In this document: positions 48,833 to 60,740 of the stretch, piece after piece | Position numbering within the stretch: the stretch's first letter is position 1 | Layout of the letters: each line of letters begins with the position of its first letter | NCBI RefSeq assembly: GCF_035046505.1 | Contig: NC_089825.1 | Location: 6,665,408 to 6,729,407, forward strand | Direction: 5' to 3' | From: Tiliqua scincoides | Taxonomy: Eukaryota; Chordata; Lepidosauria; Squamata; Scincidae | Length of the DNA stretch: 64,000 bases | Position numbers and translations under genes: made by a program | Notes under the pieces: model-generated | Databases searched by the model: none | The model's input: the letters and a program-made list of their open reading frames with translations, nothing else | Told to the model about the DNA's origin: nothing

Positions 48833-50739
48833 CAGAGCATCAGAGAAGGTGGAGAATGGACCACCCACAGCTGCAGCTGACACTTCAGTGCCAGCTGCAA
48901 GCAGTATGTTCTCTGCCCTTTCTGGTAGTCTGTAGGGAGCACTCGATTGGTAGGACGCCGAAAGTGACTGAAGGCAATATTTTCACCTCTGTACTAGTTT
49001 TCTGTTTGCAGGTATTTTTGTTTTACACAGAGGAGGATTCAAACTGGAAGGCCCCAGCTATAGCCTGAAGTGGTACAGTCCACCCCACTGCCTCAGCAGT
49101 CTCCCACCTTTTTCCCCCTGCACATGTAGACCAGGTCTCAAAACCCATTCCACCAACCTCACAGAAGTTAACCTCCCACACAACTCAAACCCTCTCATCA
49201 TTCTGCCCAAAAGTCTTTTCAAAGTCCAGCTGTCCCAAGAACCCTATAAACCCAGTCACTTCCTGCCTTTCCAGCCTCAATCTCTACCCCCCCCCCCATC
49301 AGACTTACTCTCCAGTCCGTAATGGAGAGAAACTGATTTATTTATCATGGAGGACAGCCCCTCCCCCAGTTATCCTGTGTTGCCACCTGAACTGTGGAAT
49401 GATGGATTATTGGAGGAGGGATTGGCTTTGGAACACTTCTCCCTGTGGCACAGGCTCATCAGCACCCAATAAATTTAATGGTGGGAAAATCAAAGGCAAA
49501 AGGAAGCTGGAATAGCCAGTTCACTGAGAGAACTGCCTAAAGCCAGTGCTCTGTTTCTAAGGGGTTTCACTCTGCCTGGAAACCACACCCTCATACTGAA
49601 GTTCAGCCTTTGTTCCCAGATATGTATAGATCAAAGTGGTGAGGGAAGACCCTTTATACATGTTAGGAGGTACCAGGGATGCTATTTTTCACATTACAGA
49701 CTTACTGAAAACGGGTTCCAAGAAAAACACTTCCTTGCATTAAACTCCCTAGATTCGGGGCCACTTTCACAGTGGCATAGTGTCACTTCTTCCTTAGTGC
49801 TGATGCTCTAGACAAGGCTGGAGTTAATCTTATTATAATCCCTTCAAACACACCTTCATGTGTTCAGGCCAATCCATAGAGAGAGGAGATTAACTCGGGG
49901 CCAAGCTGAGAAAAATCGAATTGCTGGCCTGCAGAGCAGCTTTCTCTGCATATAACTTGATTAGCTGTGCAATGCAACCCAGCAAGGAAAAAGGCTCTCC
50001 CTCCCTTCTGAGTTTCCTACTCATTGCAGATGTAATAGGTATGAGCAGAAAACAGACCAGGTGGGGAGTAGCAGAATCCCAACTTGCTGAGTGGTCAAAA
50101 ACTGAGTGCTAGCGTGGAGGAATGTGAAATATTTTTGCATCTCTTTTCAGGGGTGGAACGTAGCAATTTTATGGAACATACAGATACCTACAACCATCGG
50201 TCACTGAAGAGTTTTCCACTGACAGACTGAACCTGGCTTCCTCCAGCTGATTATTCTGTGAGTTTTGCAGGGGAGATAGCTGCATGTCAACTGGCCAGCA
50301 TGTGCAATCCCTTCTCCAGTAACAGTCAAATGTTTTGCAAATGGGTATGGTAGGGGGGAGATTTTTCTTGTTTTGGTTTGTTTTAAATGCTCACTTGGAT
50401 GCTCATGCATGTCACTATTCAATAGTCTGCCTCTGATGAAGTAGGAGATCAATACTGTAAACAGAATTGAAATAGGCACAAGTCATCTACAAAACACTAT
50501 AAATCTGCTTTGGGGAGGAGGATGTATTACTGCCATTAACTAATCAGTGCTCTGCCCAGCCACCTCTGCTGCAAAAGTCCCAAAGAATGAGAAGTACAGT
50601 TGTCAGTGCAGGCTCTCAGTGTGCATTGACTTATTTCCTATGTACACTGTATGCATCCTTAAATAATATGGGCCTACCCCAAAAAACCCACTTTTTTAGT
50701 CGCCAAGAATGTTTGAATGAAGTTATGATATATTAGGGG

Positions 50740-51185
50740 TCCTCTAGATTGGCTCTAGTTTTGGTGGAAAGGCATAGCCACCTGATCTGCTGATTCAAGC
50801 AGCTTCCTCATGAGAAAGCCAATGCCACAGCTTCCTCATGAGGAAAGCTGCTTGAATTAGCATATAAAGACCCAATCCTATCCCATTTTCCAGTGCTGGT
50901 GCAATTGTGCCAGTGGGGTGTGCGCTGCATCCTGTGGTGGAGGGGCAGTCACTGGAGCCTTCTTAAGGTATGGGAACATGTGTTACCTTACCACAGGGCT
51001 GCATTGTAGCTACAATGGAGCTGTAAAGTTGGATAGGATTGGGCCCTTAGATGGCTATGCCAAACCCTCCAAAATAGAACCAATCAGGCAAAACCAATGC
51101 CATTTTTTGGACTCAGCACCCCAAATATAATCAAGAATATGTCTAACTTTTAAGACAACAAAATGTGTGTGACCTGTGTAACTTT
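50740..51185. mobile_element. Long palindromic element, copy 2, with a nested insertion
   Basis: Right arm GGCTATGCCAAACCCTCC and AGCACCCCAAATATAATCAA align with the copy at 10199-10518. The centre has two AGCTTCCTCATGAG units. It is split by the short transposon at 50871-51046. Confidence 0.65.
50871..51046. mobile_element. CCCAATCCTATCC-family short DNA transposon, copy 4 (nested)
   Basis: CCCAATCCTATCCCATTTTCC ends, in reverse, as GGGCCCAATCCTATCCAAC; this is the best-preserved copy. It interrupts the palindromic element, so it is younger than that copy. Confidence 0.8.
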
Positions 51186-52059
51186 CCTGATGTGGACACA
51201 AACCAAATTTGGGGAACAGAGTTACCATATGAACCTGTTCCCCAATATAGCACCTGAGGATCACACCACATTCCTCAACTTCCTCTGGCTGGACTGCCAG
51301 TACTCTGCCTTCTTCCACCTCCACCTCTGCACCACCACTGGTGCTACCCCATTTCTCTGCTGCTCCCTGATGTTGCAAGTCCAGATGCTACTTTGTAGCA
51401 TGGAACTTTGGAACTTTGCCCATGAATGGTGGGCAGGATGTGGCTGGCCTTATGGCGAAGTCGGTGCTTAGAACAAGCCAACCGCTAGAGCAGGAAACTA
51501 TGTAGTGGGATTGGCCTATGAAACAGCCAGGTGTTCAAATGCTAATGCGATGCAAGACATCTTCAGGATGAGAGCGTGGATAATAATGACTTTGCCACTG
51601 TTCATTTGCAAGTGGCAACAAGGATGTCCTCTTTTCCTCAGTATCCCTTGGCCCTACACCAAGCCTGCTTCACTTGTGACCCACCCTCCTGAACACCAGC
51701 CGACTCTTGTGGCCTGTCCCATACTGACAAACTTTTTCTGTGGGCACTCCCAGACAGGCACCAAAAACAGAACAGTATACTTAAGTCCCCATCATGCTTG
51801 CCTGATGTGGAGTGCTGTGAGCTGCCTTTGCCTTGATGCACCACAAATTCTTCAGGCCTGGCTTATACCTGTCTGGCTCCAGGACTGAGCCTCCTCCATG
51901 GGTGAACCCCCCTCCCCAGGTTACCTTGTCAGCAATGGCGCCTCTGGGATTTTTCCTCCCCTCAGCAGCCATAGATTGATGGCCACTATTTTCTTCCCCA
52001 TACAGACCAAAAAGAAGCATTGTCTCAGGGTGCTGTGAGGGAAAAATGGCAACTCCTAC

Positions 52060-52278
52060 GGATGGCCACCATTTATTTCTCCACAGTCTCCAGGAATAAC
52101 ACTGTATCCAAAGAACTGTGGAGGAAAAATTGGTGACTTCCAGGTCTAATCCTCTCCATGGGACCTGAAGGCAGATGGCAGCAGTGGGCCTTGAGTGTGC
52201 CCTGCGCTGATGCCAGGACTGCTGCCCTATACGGTTGACAGAAAGCTTCCTGTCTTTACTGTCCCTGCCTTCCTCCAG
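52060..52278 (-). other. WDR86: WDR86 3' UTR with candidate poly(A) signal
   Basis: On the minus strand AATAAA is at 52072-52077, about 200 nt after the stop, giving a short 3' UTR. Other ends are possible. Confidence 0.4.
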
Positions 52279-52500
52279 TCACACCAGTTCCACCGCCTCT
52301 TGCTCTCCGCCGTTTCCCTGGTGCACCATGCAGCCCACTTTGTTGTTGAAGAGACGAGACAGGCTTCCCTTCTGAGAGCTCCTGCCCTGGAGAGACCTCT
52401 CCTTCTTCAAGCGCCGCTTGTTCTGCTTGCAGATTTGCCGTATGTCCCAGATCCTTAGCGTGCCATCGTGGGAAGCTGTGTATAATAGCTCATTGTGAAT
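52279..52500 (-). CDS. WDR86: WDR86 last coding exon
   Basis: Minus-strand acceptor TGTTGTTCCAG. Encodes IHNELLYTASHDGTLRIWDI (final WD40 blade), a basic segment rich in Lys/Arg, and GSLSRLFNNKVGC before a tail ending GGEQEAVELV and a TGA stop (52279-52281). The tail is longer and more acidic than the human end. Confidence 0.93.
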   Translation of the reverse strand: MHNELLYTASHDGTLRIWDIRQICKQNKRRLKKERSLQGRSSQKGSLSRLFNNKVGCMVHQGNGGEQEAVELV

Positions 52501-55500
52501 CTGGAACAACAGGGCCATACTTAAAGGCTGGAGTGGACAGCTTGGCATCACAACAATCAAAACACGGCATGGCAGCAAAGAGCCAGTCTTTTGCCTTACC
52601 CTTTTGTAGGTCTCTCTCTCTCTCTCTCTCTTCCTTTCCCCCCTTATGTGTCCAAATTCCAGGTGCACAACTATGCATGGGCTGGTTGGAAAGGCACTTG
52701 GCACACACTGAGAGGCACAGCCATCCCTGTGATTGCAGTGCTTTTCATTGCACTACTATCATTGAGTTTCAACAGTCAAAACAAAATCCAGAGCTGAGGC
52801 TTCGCTCAAAATTAAGACCTGCTGATACCCCAAGTGTCCAATTGTAGATACCACAGAAGCAGAAAATTCCAGATTCGAATGAGAAATTCTGCCTTCTACC
52901 TGGGCTGCTCCTTTCCCCACACTTCCTTTTTCCCCAATCTCACTTTGCCACTCTTTTCAAATTGTAGGTGCTCTGAAAGCCTTCTGAGGCCTGTGGAGGG
53001 CTGCTAAACAGTTCTTTCAGTTTCCATAAAATCAGAATCAGGCCTTCCAGAGACCTCAGAAAGCTTCTGGAGTTCCATAGATGTTGAGCAAGGCTCCGGA
53101 ACAGAGGTAAGTCTCCTCTCTGCTGGGGAGGGGTGACACAGCATGTTGCAGTCCTATGCCCCAGGGCAGCACAGGGGCCAGGTCCACAACTGCCCCTCCC
53201 TTGATAAAATCTTTTTATGCCTTAAAAAAAAAAAATCTTTATGCCTGTTGTCAGTTGAACTCCATTAGAGCTTTACCCAGTCCTCCTCAACACCTTTGTT
53301 TAAACTTTGGGAGGGGATCTTTCATGCAACTGGGATTTGAAAATGACCTCTCTCTGCCTGACTCTGTCTTCATGATGGCAGGAATAGTCTATCATTTTGG
53401 CTCTGGGAGAGGGACAGATTTGGAGGAAGGAGGAAGGTCCTAGCCTCAGGGGTCACCTCCACTTCTGATCACCACACTGTCCATAAACGCAGGTCAGCAG
53501 GTGCATGACAGAAGAACTCTGCCAGCGCCTCCATAGTTGTTCATTCTGTTGGGGTCAAATGGCCAAACAGAATGGCTACAGAACGTAGCCAAATGGCTAC
53601 AACATTCTCTACATGCATCCTGGAGTCAGGGCTTGATGTGCATAAAAAGGGGCAGAAGGGTTCTGCAGAAGCAGCTGCTGCTGTTCACACTGAGGAGGGG
53701 TAATCAAAGAGCCTGCTTCCTGTGTCTTGGCTCCTGTATGGACTGAGGACAATACTAAAGGGCCAAGTGGGAAAGCTCTGAGGGCTGAACTAAGCCCACA
53801 AGTTGTTGGCCCCCACTTCTAAAACTACCTCACCAATAGACAAACATTGGGCAGGTTATTTTCAACCTATAACTTTAGCTCCATGAAAGCATCTAATGCT
53901 TTTTTAAAAAAAGGTCAGGCGGCAACTGTTAGCCTGCACATGCCCGATCTCAGCTGATCTCGGAAGCTAAGCAGGGTCAGGCCTGGTTAGGACTTGGATG
54001 GGAGACCGCCTGGGAATACCGGGTGCTGTAGGCTTATACCATAGTCTTTCGAGACTGAAGGTTGCCAACCAGACCAGCAAACCAGCTTCATTGGGGAATG
54101 TGGAGTTCTAATAGTATATAAGAGGCAGTAATACTTCTCTCCCCATACAGGACTTTCCCCCCCTCTCATAAGAATCAACTACATCCATCCACCGTGCCCC
54201 GCAAATCTGCGATCAATAGCTCAAAAGTACTTGCAATGGAAGTGGTGCTAGACCAGACCGTTACTGCTCTACATTCACTGGATCCTCCTGCTTCCTTCTG
54301 CAGATGACAACTCTCAGAATGCCAGCAGCTCACCTGGATGCAATTGATAACCAGCTTGTGTCCTCGAAACACTCTTTGCAGAATGCCAGTCTTCGTATTA
54401 AAAGCCCGAGCGCAGGCATCACCACTTCCTGTAAACACTGTGACAAAAACAAGGACGGACAACGTTTCAGATTACCTTTATTTGATGTGTATCCTACTTT
54501 TTTGAATCCAAGTTTTTGAACTATCTACAAGGCAGCTTTCAAAGACAAGAACTGAAATATACAATAACCAACTTATTGATTTCTTGATTTCAACCAAGAT
54601 TTTGATTTCTTTCCCATTCTATCGTAACTTCAGAAATCAGGGACATTTCTAATAGAAATAAAAACTTACTGTGAAGAGCAGTAGGGATCTGGGTTGGTCT
54701 TAAAAGAGGGATGAGAGAACAAAGGAGATGGGGGGGTTGTTGAATTTGAACTAGCTGGGAAGTATTTTTAGTTGTCTAAATTATAGCCTGAGTCCTCAGC
54801 GTGAGGCAGAACATAACTCCATTTTTTTTAAAAAAGCATATCTCAGGGAAGTTATAATATATTATGTTATCTTTTTTATCCTCTCAGCAGTTCTGTGAGA
54901 CAGGATTGGACAGGCCTTTTCCCAAAATTGTCCAGGTCACGAGGAGGGGAAACTAAACCTGAGAGCAGGGCATCCAACCCAACTTTCTATCCCCTGTTAT
55001 CCCCACTGAACTGTTTGGTTCTTAAAATATACAGTGTACATTCAATACCAAAAGTTCAAACATACACACACGCACAAAGTAAGGCTTATAAATTCATGAC
55101 ATAAATTATAAATTGAGTAAAAGATTGCATCGCTGAATGTGCAAACAATTAATCACTACTTAGCAAGCCAAACAATATTTCTTCTTCAAACCACAAATTT
55201 AATTGTTTGAACAACACAGCAAATCATTTTCAATGTTACTGCCTTATATAAACGATATTTTCTTATATAATATAGTAGGTATTCTACTCTTTGTTTGCTG
55301 AATCAATTGTTTAATTCACATGAACATTTTTTGTTTTGAAGAGATATTCCATAAGAGTGACCCAAAACTATTACAGGTTAACTGTAACCTGAAAATTGTA
55401 ACTGAGCAACTTTTGCCTTTAGACTCCAAAAAAAGTTTTAAAGCAATATGCTAAAGCAAATCAAACAAAAAAAGCTTTGAAATAATTTAAACCAGTGCTG

Positions 55501-58500
55501 TGCATATTAGATTTACAGCTGCCATATTGTTCCAAGGACTGATATCAATACACTCTAATCTTTTCATTTTCTGTCTGGGTGAGCATACTGAGCTGCCTTT
55601 CTTACAAAGAGATCTTCAAGGCCTTTTACACACAGTTGTATATCATCACTCAAAATTCTGGAATAGATTTTTATTTTTCCTTAATCTGTGAATAAAAATA
55701 ACAACAGAGACAAGATTTTGATGTGGAAAAACCGATTTACCATGCAGACGGGTAAATCGTAGTTTAAACCAACATCTAAAACTTCTCATGTGCCTTGTTT
55801 CTTTACATAGAACATAAGAACAGCCCCGCTGAATCAGGCCACAGGCGCATCTAGTTCAGCTTTCTGTATCTCACAGTGGCCCACCAAATGCCCCAGGGAG
55901 CACACAAGACAAGAGACCTGCATCCTGGTGCCCTCCCTTGCATCTAGCATTTCAACATAGCCCATTTCAAAAATCAGGAGGTTGCACATACACATCATGG
56001 CTTGTAACATGTGATGGACTTTTCCTCCAGAAATTTGTCCAATCCCCTTTAAAAGGCATCCAGGCCAAATGCCATCACCACATCCTGTGGCAAGGAGTTC
56101 CACAGACCAACTACACGCTGAATAAAGAAATATTTTCTTTTGTCTGCCACCTTCACTTATCACCTTGACAGACCCACATAATTTGTTTGAAACTGAAATG
56201 CCAAAAGGGCCACCATTCCCATAGGGTCCTGCTCATTCCGTGAGATCAACAGGGTAGGCCATGTCTATGATTCCCTACAAATGTTTTTAAAAATCTGCTA
56301 TTCTGTCTGTTTTTCATGTTGCATTTTTGTTGTTTTAAATTTATTTTTATTGTTGGTAAAACTACTTGTTAAAATACTTTGGATGCCGATGTCCAAAGGT
56401 GGGATAAAAATCTTCATATTAAATAAATAAATAAACTTAAAAATAACATGTATTCATATATGTAGCATCATCTGTGTATACAGGCATGAAAGTCCACACG
56501 GAGGGAGGAAACTGGAAATTGGAGGCTACTTTGGGTCTCTCTAGAGAGAAAGGTGGGATAGAAATACTGCAAGTATATAAATAAATAAAATCATTTGTGA
56601 GGTAGCAACATAACAACAACTCCTACTGAAACTGTCTATTCAGTCGGAGGTGATTTTTCTTCCCTTCGGAAAAAGGACCACAAGTGGTCAACTGCATTCA
56701 TTTTAGCATAGCATCAAAATCATTCCTAAGTGCTTATATTACATCTTTTCTAATTAGAAAGTTAAAAACATATCTAACCTAAATGGCCCCAGTCTTTAAA
56801 TCAGCCATTTTCAACCATTGTGCCATGGCGCACTGGTCTGCCGTGAGTGGTCCACAGTTGTGCCACAGGAATTTGGGGGAAGATAATTTATTAGTAGGGC
56901 CAATGGGGTTGTGAGCCGTCCACTGGCAGCAGGGTGTGCCTTGTCAATTGGCAAAAACCTGATGGTGTGCCTTGACAATTTTCGTGCCTTGTCAGTGTGT
57001 CATGAGATGAAAAAGATTGAAAATCGCTGCTTTAAATGACAATACAGTGCACTTTCAACTCCATTGCAGGAGAATTATAGGGTGACCTTTACATCTCCAG
57101 ATATGAAGACTCTTATTTTTAGTTGCAGAGGGCAGAGTGTCAATCTTTAATGGATTCACCTTGGGGCAAGCACCACCTCCACATTTTCAACTAGCACATT
57201 GTTAAGGAAGAAGGGAAGCTGCTGATACAATATGGACTTCAAATTTGTAACTGCACCTAGCTGAAGTGCACATTATATCAACTGGGTTGTGGATTTTGAC
57301 TCCATGGATTTTTGCTAGTGTGAGTGCAGCCTGAAAGAGTATCAGAGTGGATAGGTTTTTAAAATGGCATACAAACTCAGTACACCCTCTGGGAACATAT
57401 GCCTTTATGTTCTAGTGTGTTTTCTTTGATTTTTTTTTTTTTTTAGGAGAGCAGGAAAACAGCCCAACTTTGCCAACTGCCAAACTCATTTCATGCCATC
57501 TGGAAGCATTTATTCCTTCAACAGAAAGGCTTTGGTCTGCTGCAACAGAAGAGGCAAGAGTGACTATCTGGTTAAACAACTACTTGTTCTGCCTTCAGCC
57601 AAGGGCAAGTGAATTCAGATGGCAAGGCAAATGACAGAGCCCATAATACCTCTGCATATATTTCCTGAGTCTGCCTGAAAGTATCCCCAACACACTCACA
57701 CTTATTGTAGTAACGGGGGGGGGGGGGAGACAGTCCCATTTGTAGTGAGTGTATATAGCTTAACATTTTGGATTGATAAAGTAGAGTCTTGCTGCCAGCA
57801 GGGACGAAGTCCAAATGTACTATTTGGTTTCTTAAGTGATGGCAAGTACATCAAGGGTACATTGTGCAGGAACACATCCTATGAAAGCCCTAGAGCGATG
57901 AATGTGCCCAATTAAGGCTGCCACTTGAGCCTGCAGGCAGCACAAGTAGGAAGATGAGGACAGCCTGCCAACAAGATTCTCCACCATCCAAGAAGTCCAT
58001 TGCCTGCTCTACGGCTGACCATTCATCAAAGGTACATAATTTCTTCTCTGCAGCCGAGAACCATAAGGCTCTGCTCTAACCTCGTTCCATTCCAAGGATT
58101 TCATTTCCAGGTGCGTGTGGTAGTCACTCATTACTAAATGAGTGGAGTATATTCTTTGGAGCATCAATTTAGGACCATGATATAGTCCTGGGGCCAGAAT
58201 TACAGTAGTAGCTCACAATGATGTAAACGTAATGGAGGAAGTGGAAAGTGGAGAGATGCTGCAGGGATACAAGTCTGCTTGCTCCATGTTTGGCTGTACT
58301 TGTCGTAAGAGGCGACTAAACAGCCACCGGGTAGATGGGACTCGTCTGCCTGGGAAGGCAGCTCATCTGAGAGAAGGAAAACTCTGATCCCAAACCTCCA
58401 CTGCCTTGTGGCTACATCCAGTTATGGAAAAGGCTTCAGGAGTCAACCTGGAGGCAAAATCCGGAGCCGGAGTCCCTGAGGCAGTTCATGGCTGAACACA

Positions 58501-60740
58501 GTCACGTTCTGGCAACTCTTGCAACGCCGCTGGAACCAACCGTATTGGCCTCTGCCTTTCCATTGGACCATTTCAGGGACGTGGAGAGGGGGGATTTGCT
58601 GCATGGGTAACAGCCTATCCTCCATACCTACTTTACCCAGGCTTCGCGCACTGGAGAGGACACTCTGTTCCAGAACCACCATTCAGAGTGTGACACCATA
58701 GTCTTTCGAGACTGAAGGATGCCAACTACTGCTCCATGTTATTAGTTCCTGATGACAATCCCTTTCCCAAATCCTATACAGAAACTGCAAAAAGAAAGAT
58801 GGATGGGATGCCTGAGGCAGTGTATAGCTCTGCCTCACATACCAGCTCCCCCCCCCCCCTTACCTGGCTCCTTCTTCCACAGAGACCCTTGAATCTAAGC
58901 AGGAAATGTAAGGCACATCAGGATTGCTCCCAGAGTGCTCTACATTTCCTCATACCCCCAACAGACCTGGCACAGTGCCAGTGCAAGTAAGGTAGTGGTG
59001 AGGTGAGTCGCAGGCAGTTCAGGAAAAATTTGGGGGAGGGCAGGGGTGATTCGGGGAACTGGATCTCAGCAGCAACAGTGTGCACCAGGATCCTGTTTTT
59101 CCAGGCTGACCTACTCCCTTCCTCTCCTCAGACTTATGTCAATTTCTGGCATGGGTACAAGGAGGCCCACTGGTGATTAGTCAGCCTACCAGGAGGTAAA
59201 TAAAAGATCTTCTTTTTAGTCACCTCTTGTTGGCAGTCTAATTATCCCCTCCCCTTCATAGCACATGGTGTGAACTCTGTTGGTGTGGCTGCATGTATTG
59301 GACTGGTGAAGGATAAGATCAGGTCGCTAGGCTGCAATCCTGTACACATTTTCCAAAAACAAAGCTCCACTTAACTCACTGGGACTTACTTCTGAGTAGG
59401 CATGTGGAATAGTGCACTGTTAATCAATTGTGTTAGAGAACAGCTGCCAAATCACCAGGGCATTCATAAATATGAACCTGAGTGCCAAAGACCGATAGAA
59501 AATTCCAGAAGTTTTCCTGTTGCAACAGAGCTGAGATGAGAAAACAAAGATAGCTCAGTAGCACTGACTTCACTATGGGGTGCCAAGAGTGTGGACCACA
59601 CGAGGTGACACCCTGGGGGGGAGGGGTGACACCACTAGTGGCCAAAATTTTGGAAGCTTTTTGAAAAATTTATAGTTATAAATAAAACCATCATGTTGGA
59701 AAGGTAACTTCATGCATAGTGTAATGAAACAAACCGTGTTGAATTATCTGTATTCTATCAAACGTTATGGCCAATTAATAAGAAAAACAAAAAACACAAC
59801 TGCCTCATGTAACAAAAGGTGGATTTTCTTTTAATGTTAGAAGTTAATGGGGGTAACACCAACCCTAGTGATGCCACTGCATTTAGGCTGTGTGTATGAT
59901 ACTGTAATTTATTCTGTATGGTCTGGAACAAGAGAAGGTCCACCTTGGGGGTAACGCAATGAGCTCTCACATCAGGTAATGCAAGCCCTAGTGATGTCTT
60001 TGCTAGGCATTCTGTATACTGACTGGGGGTTCCAGATGCCATTTTACCTGACTCTTAAGGGCCTTAGCAAATTTGAATCAAGGCATGAGCAAGGAAAAGA
60101 AAAATGTATATGTTTCTAAAACATTAGGATTAAAATGTTTTTTGGCGGATCCCAAAGGATCTCCTCTATGGAGAACTTGTGCAGGGAAAGCACCCTACAG
60201 GTAGACCACAGCTGCGATACAAGGACATCTGCAAGAGGGATCTGAATGGACCTCAACAAGTGGGAAACCCTGGCCTCTGAGTGGCCCACTTGAAGGCAGG
60301 CTGTGCAGCATGGCCTTTCCCAGTTTGAAGAGACACTTGGCCAACAGACTGAGGCAAAGAGGCAAAGAAGGAAGGCCCATAGCCAGGGAGACAGACCAGG
60401 GACAGACTGCACTTGCTCCCAGTGTGGAAGGGATTGTCACTCCCGAATCGGCCCTTTCAGCCACACTAGACGCTGTGCCAGAACCACCTTTCAGAGCGCG
60501 ATACCAGAGTCTTTCGAGACTGAAGGTTGCCAATATAGGATTAAAATATATGCCAATATCAGAGAAGCAAGATGGAAAGGATACAGGTGAGGTTTGGAAC
60601 TTACATATTCCAGCATGATATTTCAAAGTGCTGACAGTGTGCTTGTGAGCCTTGTACGTCCGGACTCGCTCTCCAGTATCGGCCAGCCAGCATTTCACTG
60701 TCTTGTCTGCACTCCCTGAATACAAGTGTCGGTTCACAAG
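52279..60740 (-). CDS. WDR86: WD repeat-containing protein 86, last three coding exons (partial gene)
   Basis: WDR86 is a WD40 beta-propeller protein with no established biochemical role. Three minus-strand exons, 60605-60740, 54334-54437 and 52279-52500, join in phase and encode 153 C-terminal residues: the blade LVNRHLYSGSADKTVKCWLA, the blade FTGSGDACARAFNTKTGI, then INCIQIHNELLYTASHDGTL and RIWDIRQ. The GH and SADKTVKCW/ASHDGTLRIWD signatures are typical WD40 ends. Similarity to human WDR86 is high, including the C-terminal LSRLFNNKVGC. Upstream blades were not found up to 64000 and must lie further right. The gene converges on NUB1, matching the human order. No breaks were seen. Confidence 0.93.
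52611..52630. repeat. (TC)n microsatellite
   Basis: Ten TC units within the last WDR86 intron. Confidence 0.9.
53920..54070 (+). mobile_element. 5S rRNA-derived SINE
   Basis: Positions about 53920-54035 are a 5S rRNA copy: GCCCGATCTCAGCTGATCTC, GGAAGCTAAGCAGGGTCAGG and TGGGAGACCGCCTGGGAATA (internal Pol III A box, intermediate element and C box). The 5' 35 bases are diverged. It is followed directly by ACCATAGTCTTTCGAGACTG AAGGTTGCC, the same tail as the LINEs at 43783 and 60137. A working 5S gene is unlikely because of the foreign tail and the mutations. It lies in the last WDR86 intron, on the opposite strand. Confidence 0.88.
54334..54437 (-). CDS. WDR86: WDR86 coding exon (penultimate)
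   Basis: Minus-strand acceptor TTTTTGTCACAG, donor CAG|GTGAGC. Two bases complete a Leu codon, then FTGSGDACARAFNTKTGILQ and RVFRGHKLVINCIQ. Matches human TLFTGSGDACARAF closely. Confidence 0.95.
55808..56150 (-). mobile_element. CR1 LINE 3' end
   Basis: TAGAACATAAGAACAGCCCC ... ACGCTGAATAAAGAAATATT. Antisense on the plus strand, so sense to WDR86, in whose intron it lies. Confidence 0.88.
56802..57029. mobile_element. hAT-type short element with perfect target duplication
   Basis: CAGCCATTTTCAACCATTGTG ends against GATTGAAAATCGCTG (inverted). Perfect CTTTAAAT at 56794-56801 and 57030-57037. 228 bp; internal GTGTGCCTTG repeats. Confidence 0.92.
58291..58729 (+). mobile_element. Non-autonomous composite retroelement sharing the LINE tail
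   Basis: 439 bp with perfect target repeats TGCTCCATGTT at 58280-58290 and 58730-58740. It starts TGGCTGTACTTGTCGTAAGA GGCGACTAA, a likely LINE 5' end. Its last 90 bases (TTCCAGAACCACCATTCAGA to ACTGAAGGATGCCAACTAC) match the 3' end of the LINE at 43783. The middle lacks a pol frame, so it is an internally deleted or SINE-like form moved by the same LINE. Confidence 0.8.
59333..59405. repeat. Short palindromic repeat (CAATCCT...GGGACTTACTTCTGAGTAG family)
   Basis: GCTGCAATCCTGTACACA and TGGGACTTACTTCTGAGTAG, the same words as at 3919 and 12036. Confidence 0.5.
60137..60535 (+). mobile_element. 5'-truncated LINE, same family as 43783
   Basis: Matches 43855-44250 closely, with an internal deletion and small changes. 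Ends CCAGAGTCTTTCGAGACTGA AGGTTGCC. Target repeats TAGGATTAAAAT at 60125-60136 and 60536-60547 are identical. It ends 57 bp from a WDR86 donor site, antisense to that gene. Confidence 0.88.
60605..60740 (-). CDS. WDR86: WDR86 coding exon (third from last)
   Basis: Minus-strand acceptor TTTCTCCCATAG, donor AT|GTAAGT. Encodes LVNRHLYSGSADKTVKCWLA and ADTGERVRTYKAHKHTVSTL through YHAGI, leaving one base for the next exon. A LINE insertion ends 57 bp into the following intron. Confidence 0.95.

Larger units (their letters stand above)
40961..52059. other. Convergent intergenic region between NUB1 and WDR86
   Basis: Apart from the repeats listed, I see no exon, RNA gene or regulatory site I can support. 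C and G homopolymers are frequent. Stretches 45240-46128, 46263-47655 and 48833-50740 hold nothing recognised. Confidence 0.45.

Noticed and set aside
51055-51378. 107-codon minus-strand open frame
   Set aside because: Overlaps the palindromic element and its low-complexity Glu/Val region looks accidental.
53920-54035. A functional 5S rRNA gene
   Set aside because: The 5' part is diverged, several positions are mutated and a LINE-type tail follows in place of a T-run terminator. A SINE explains it better.
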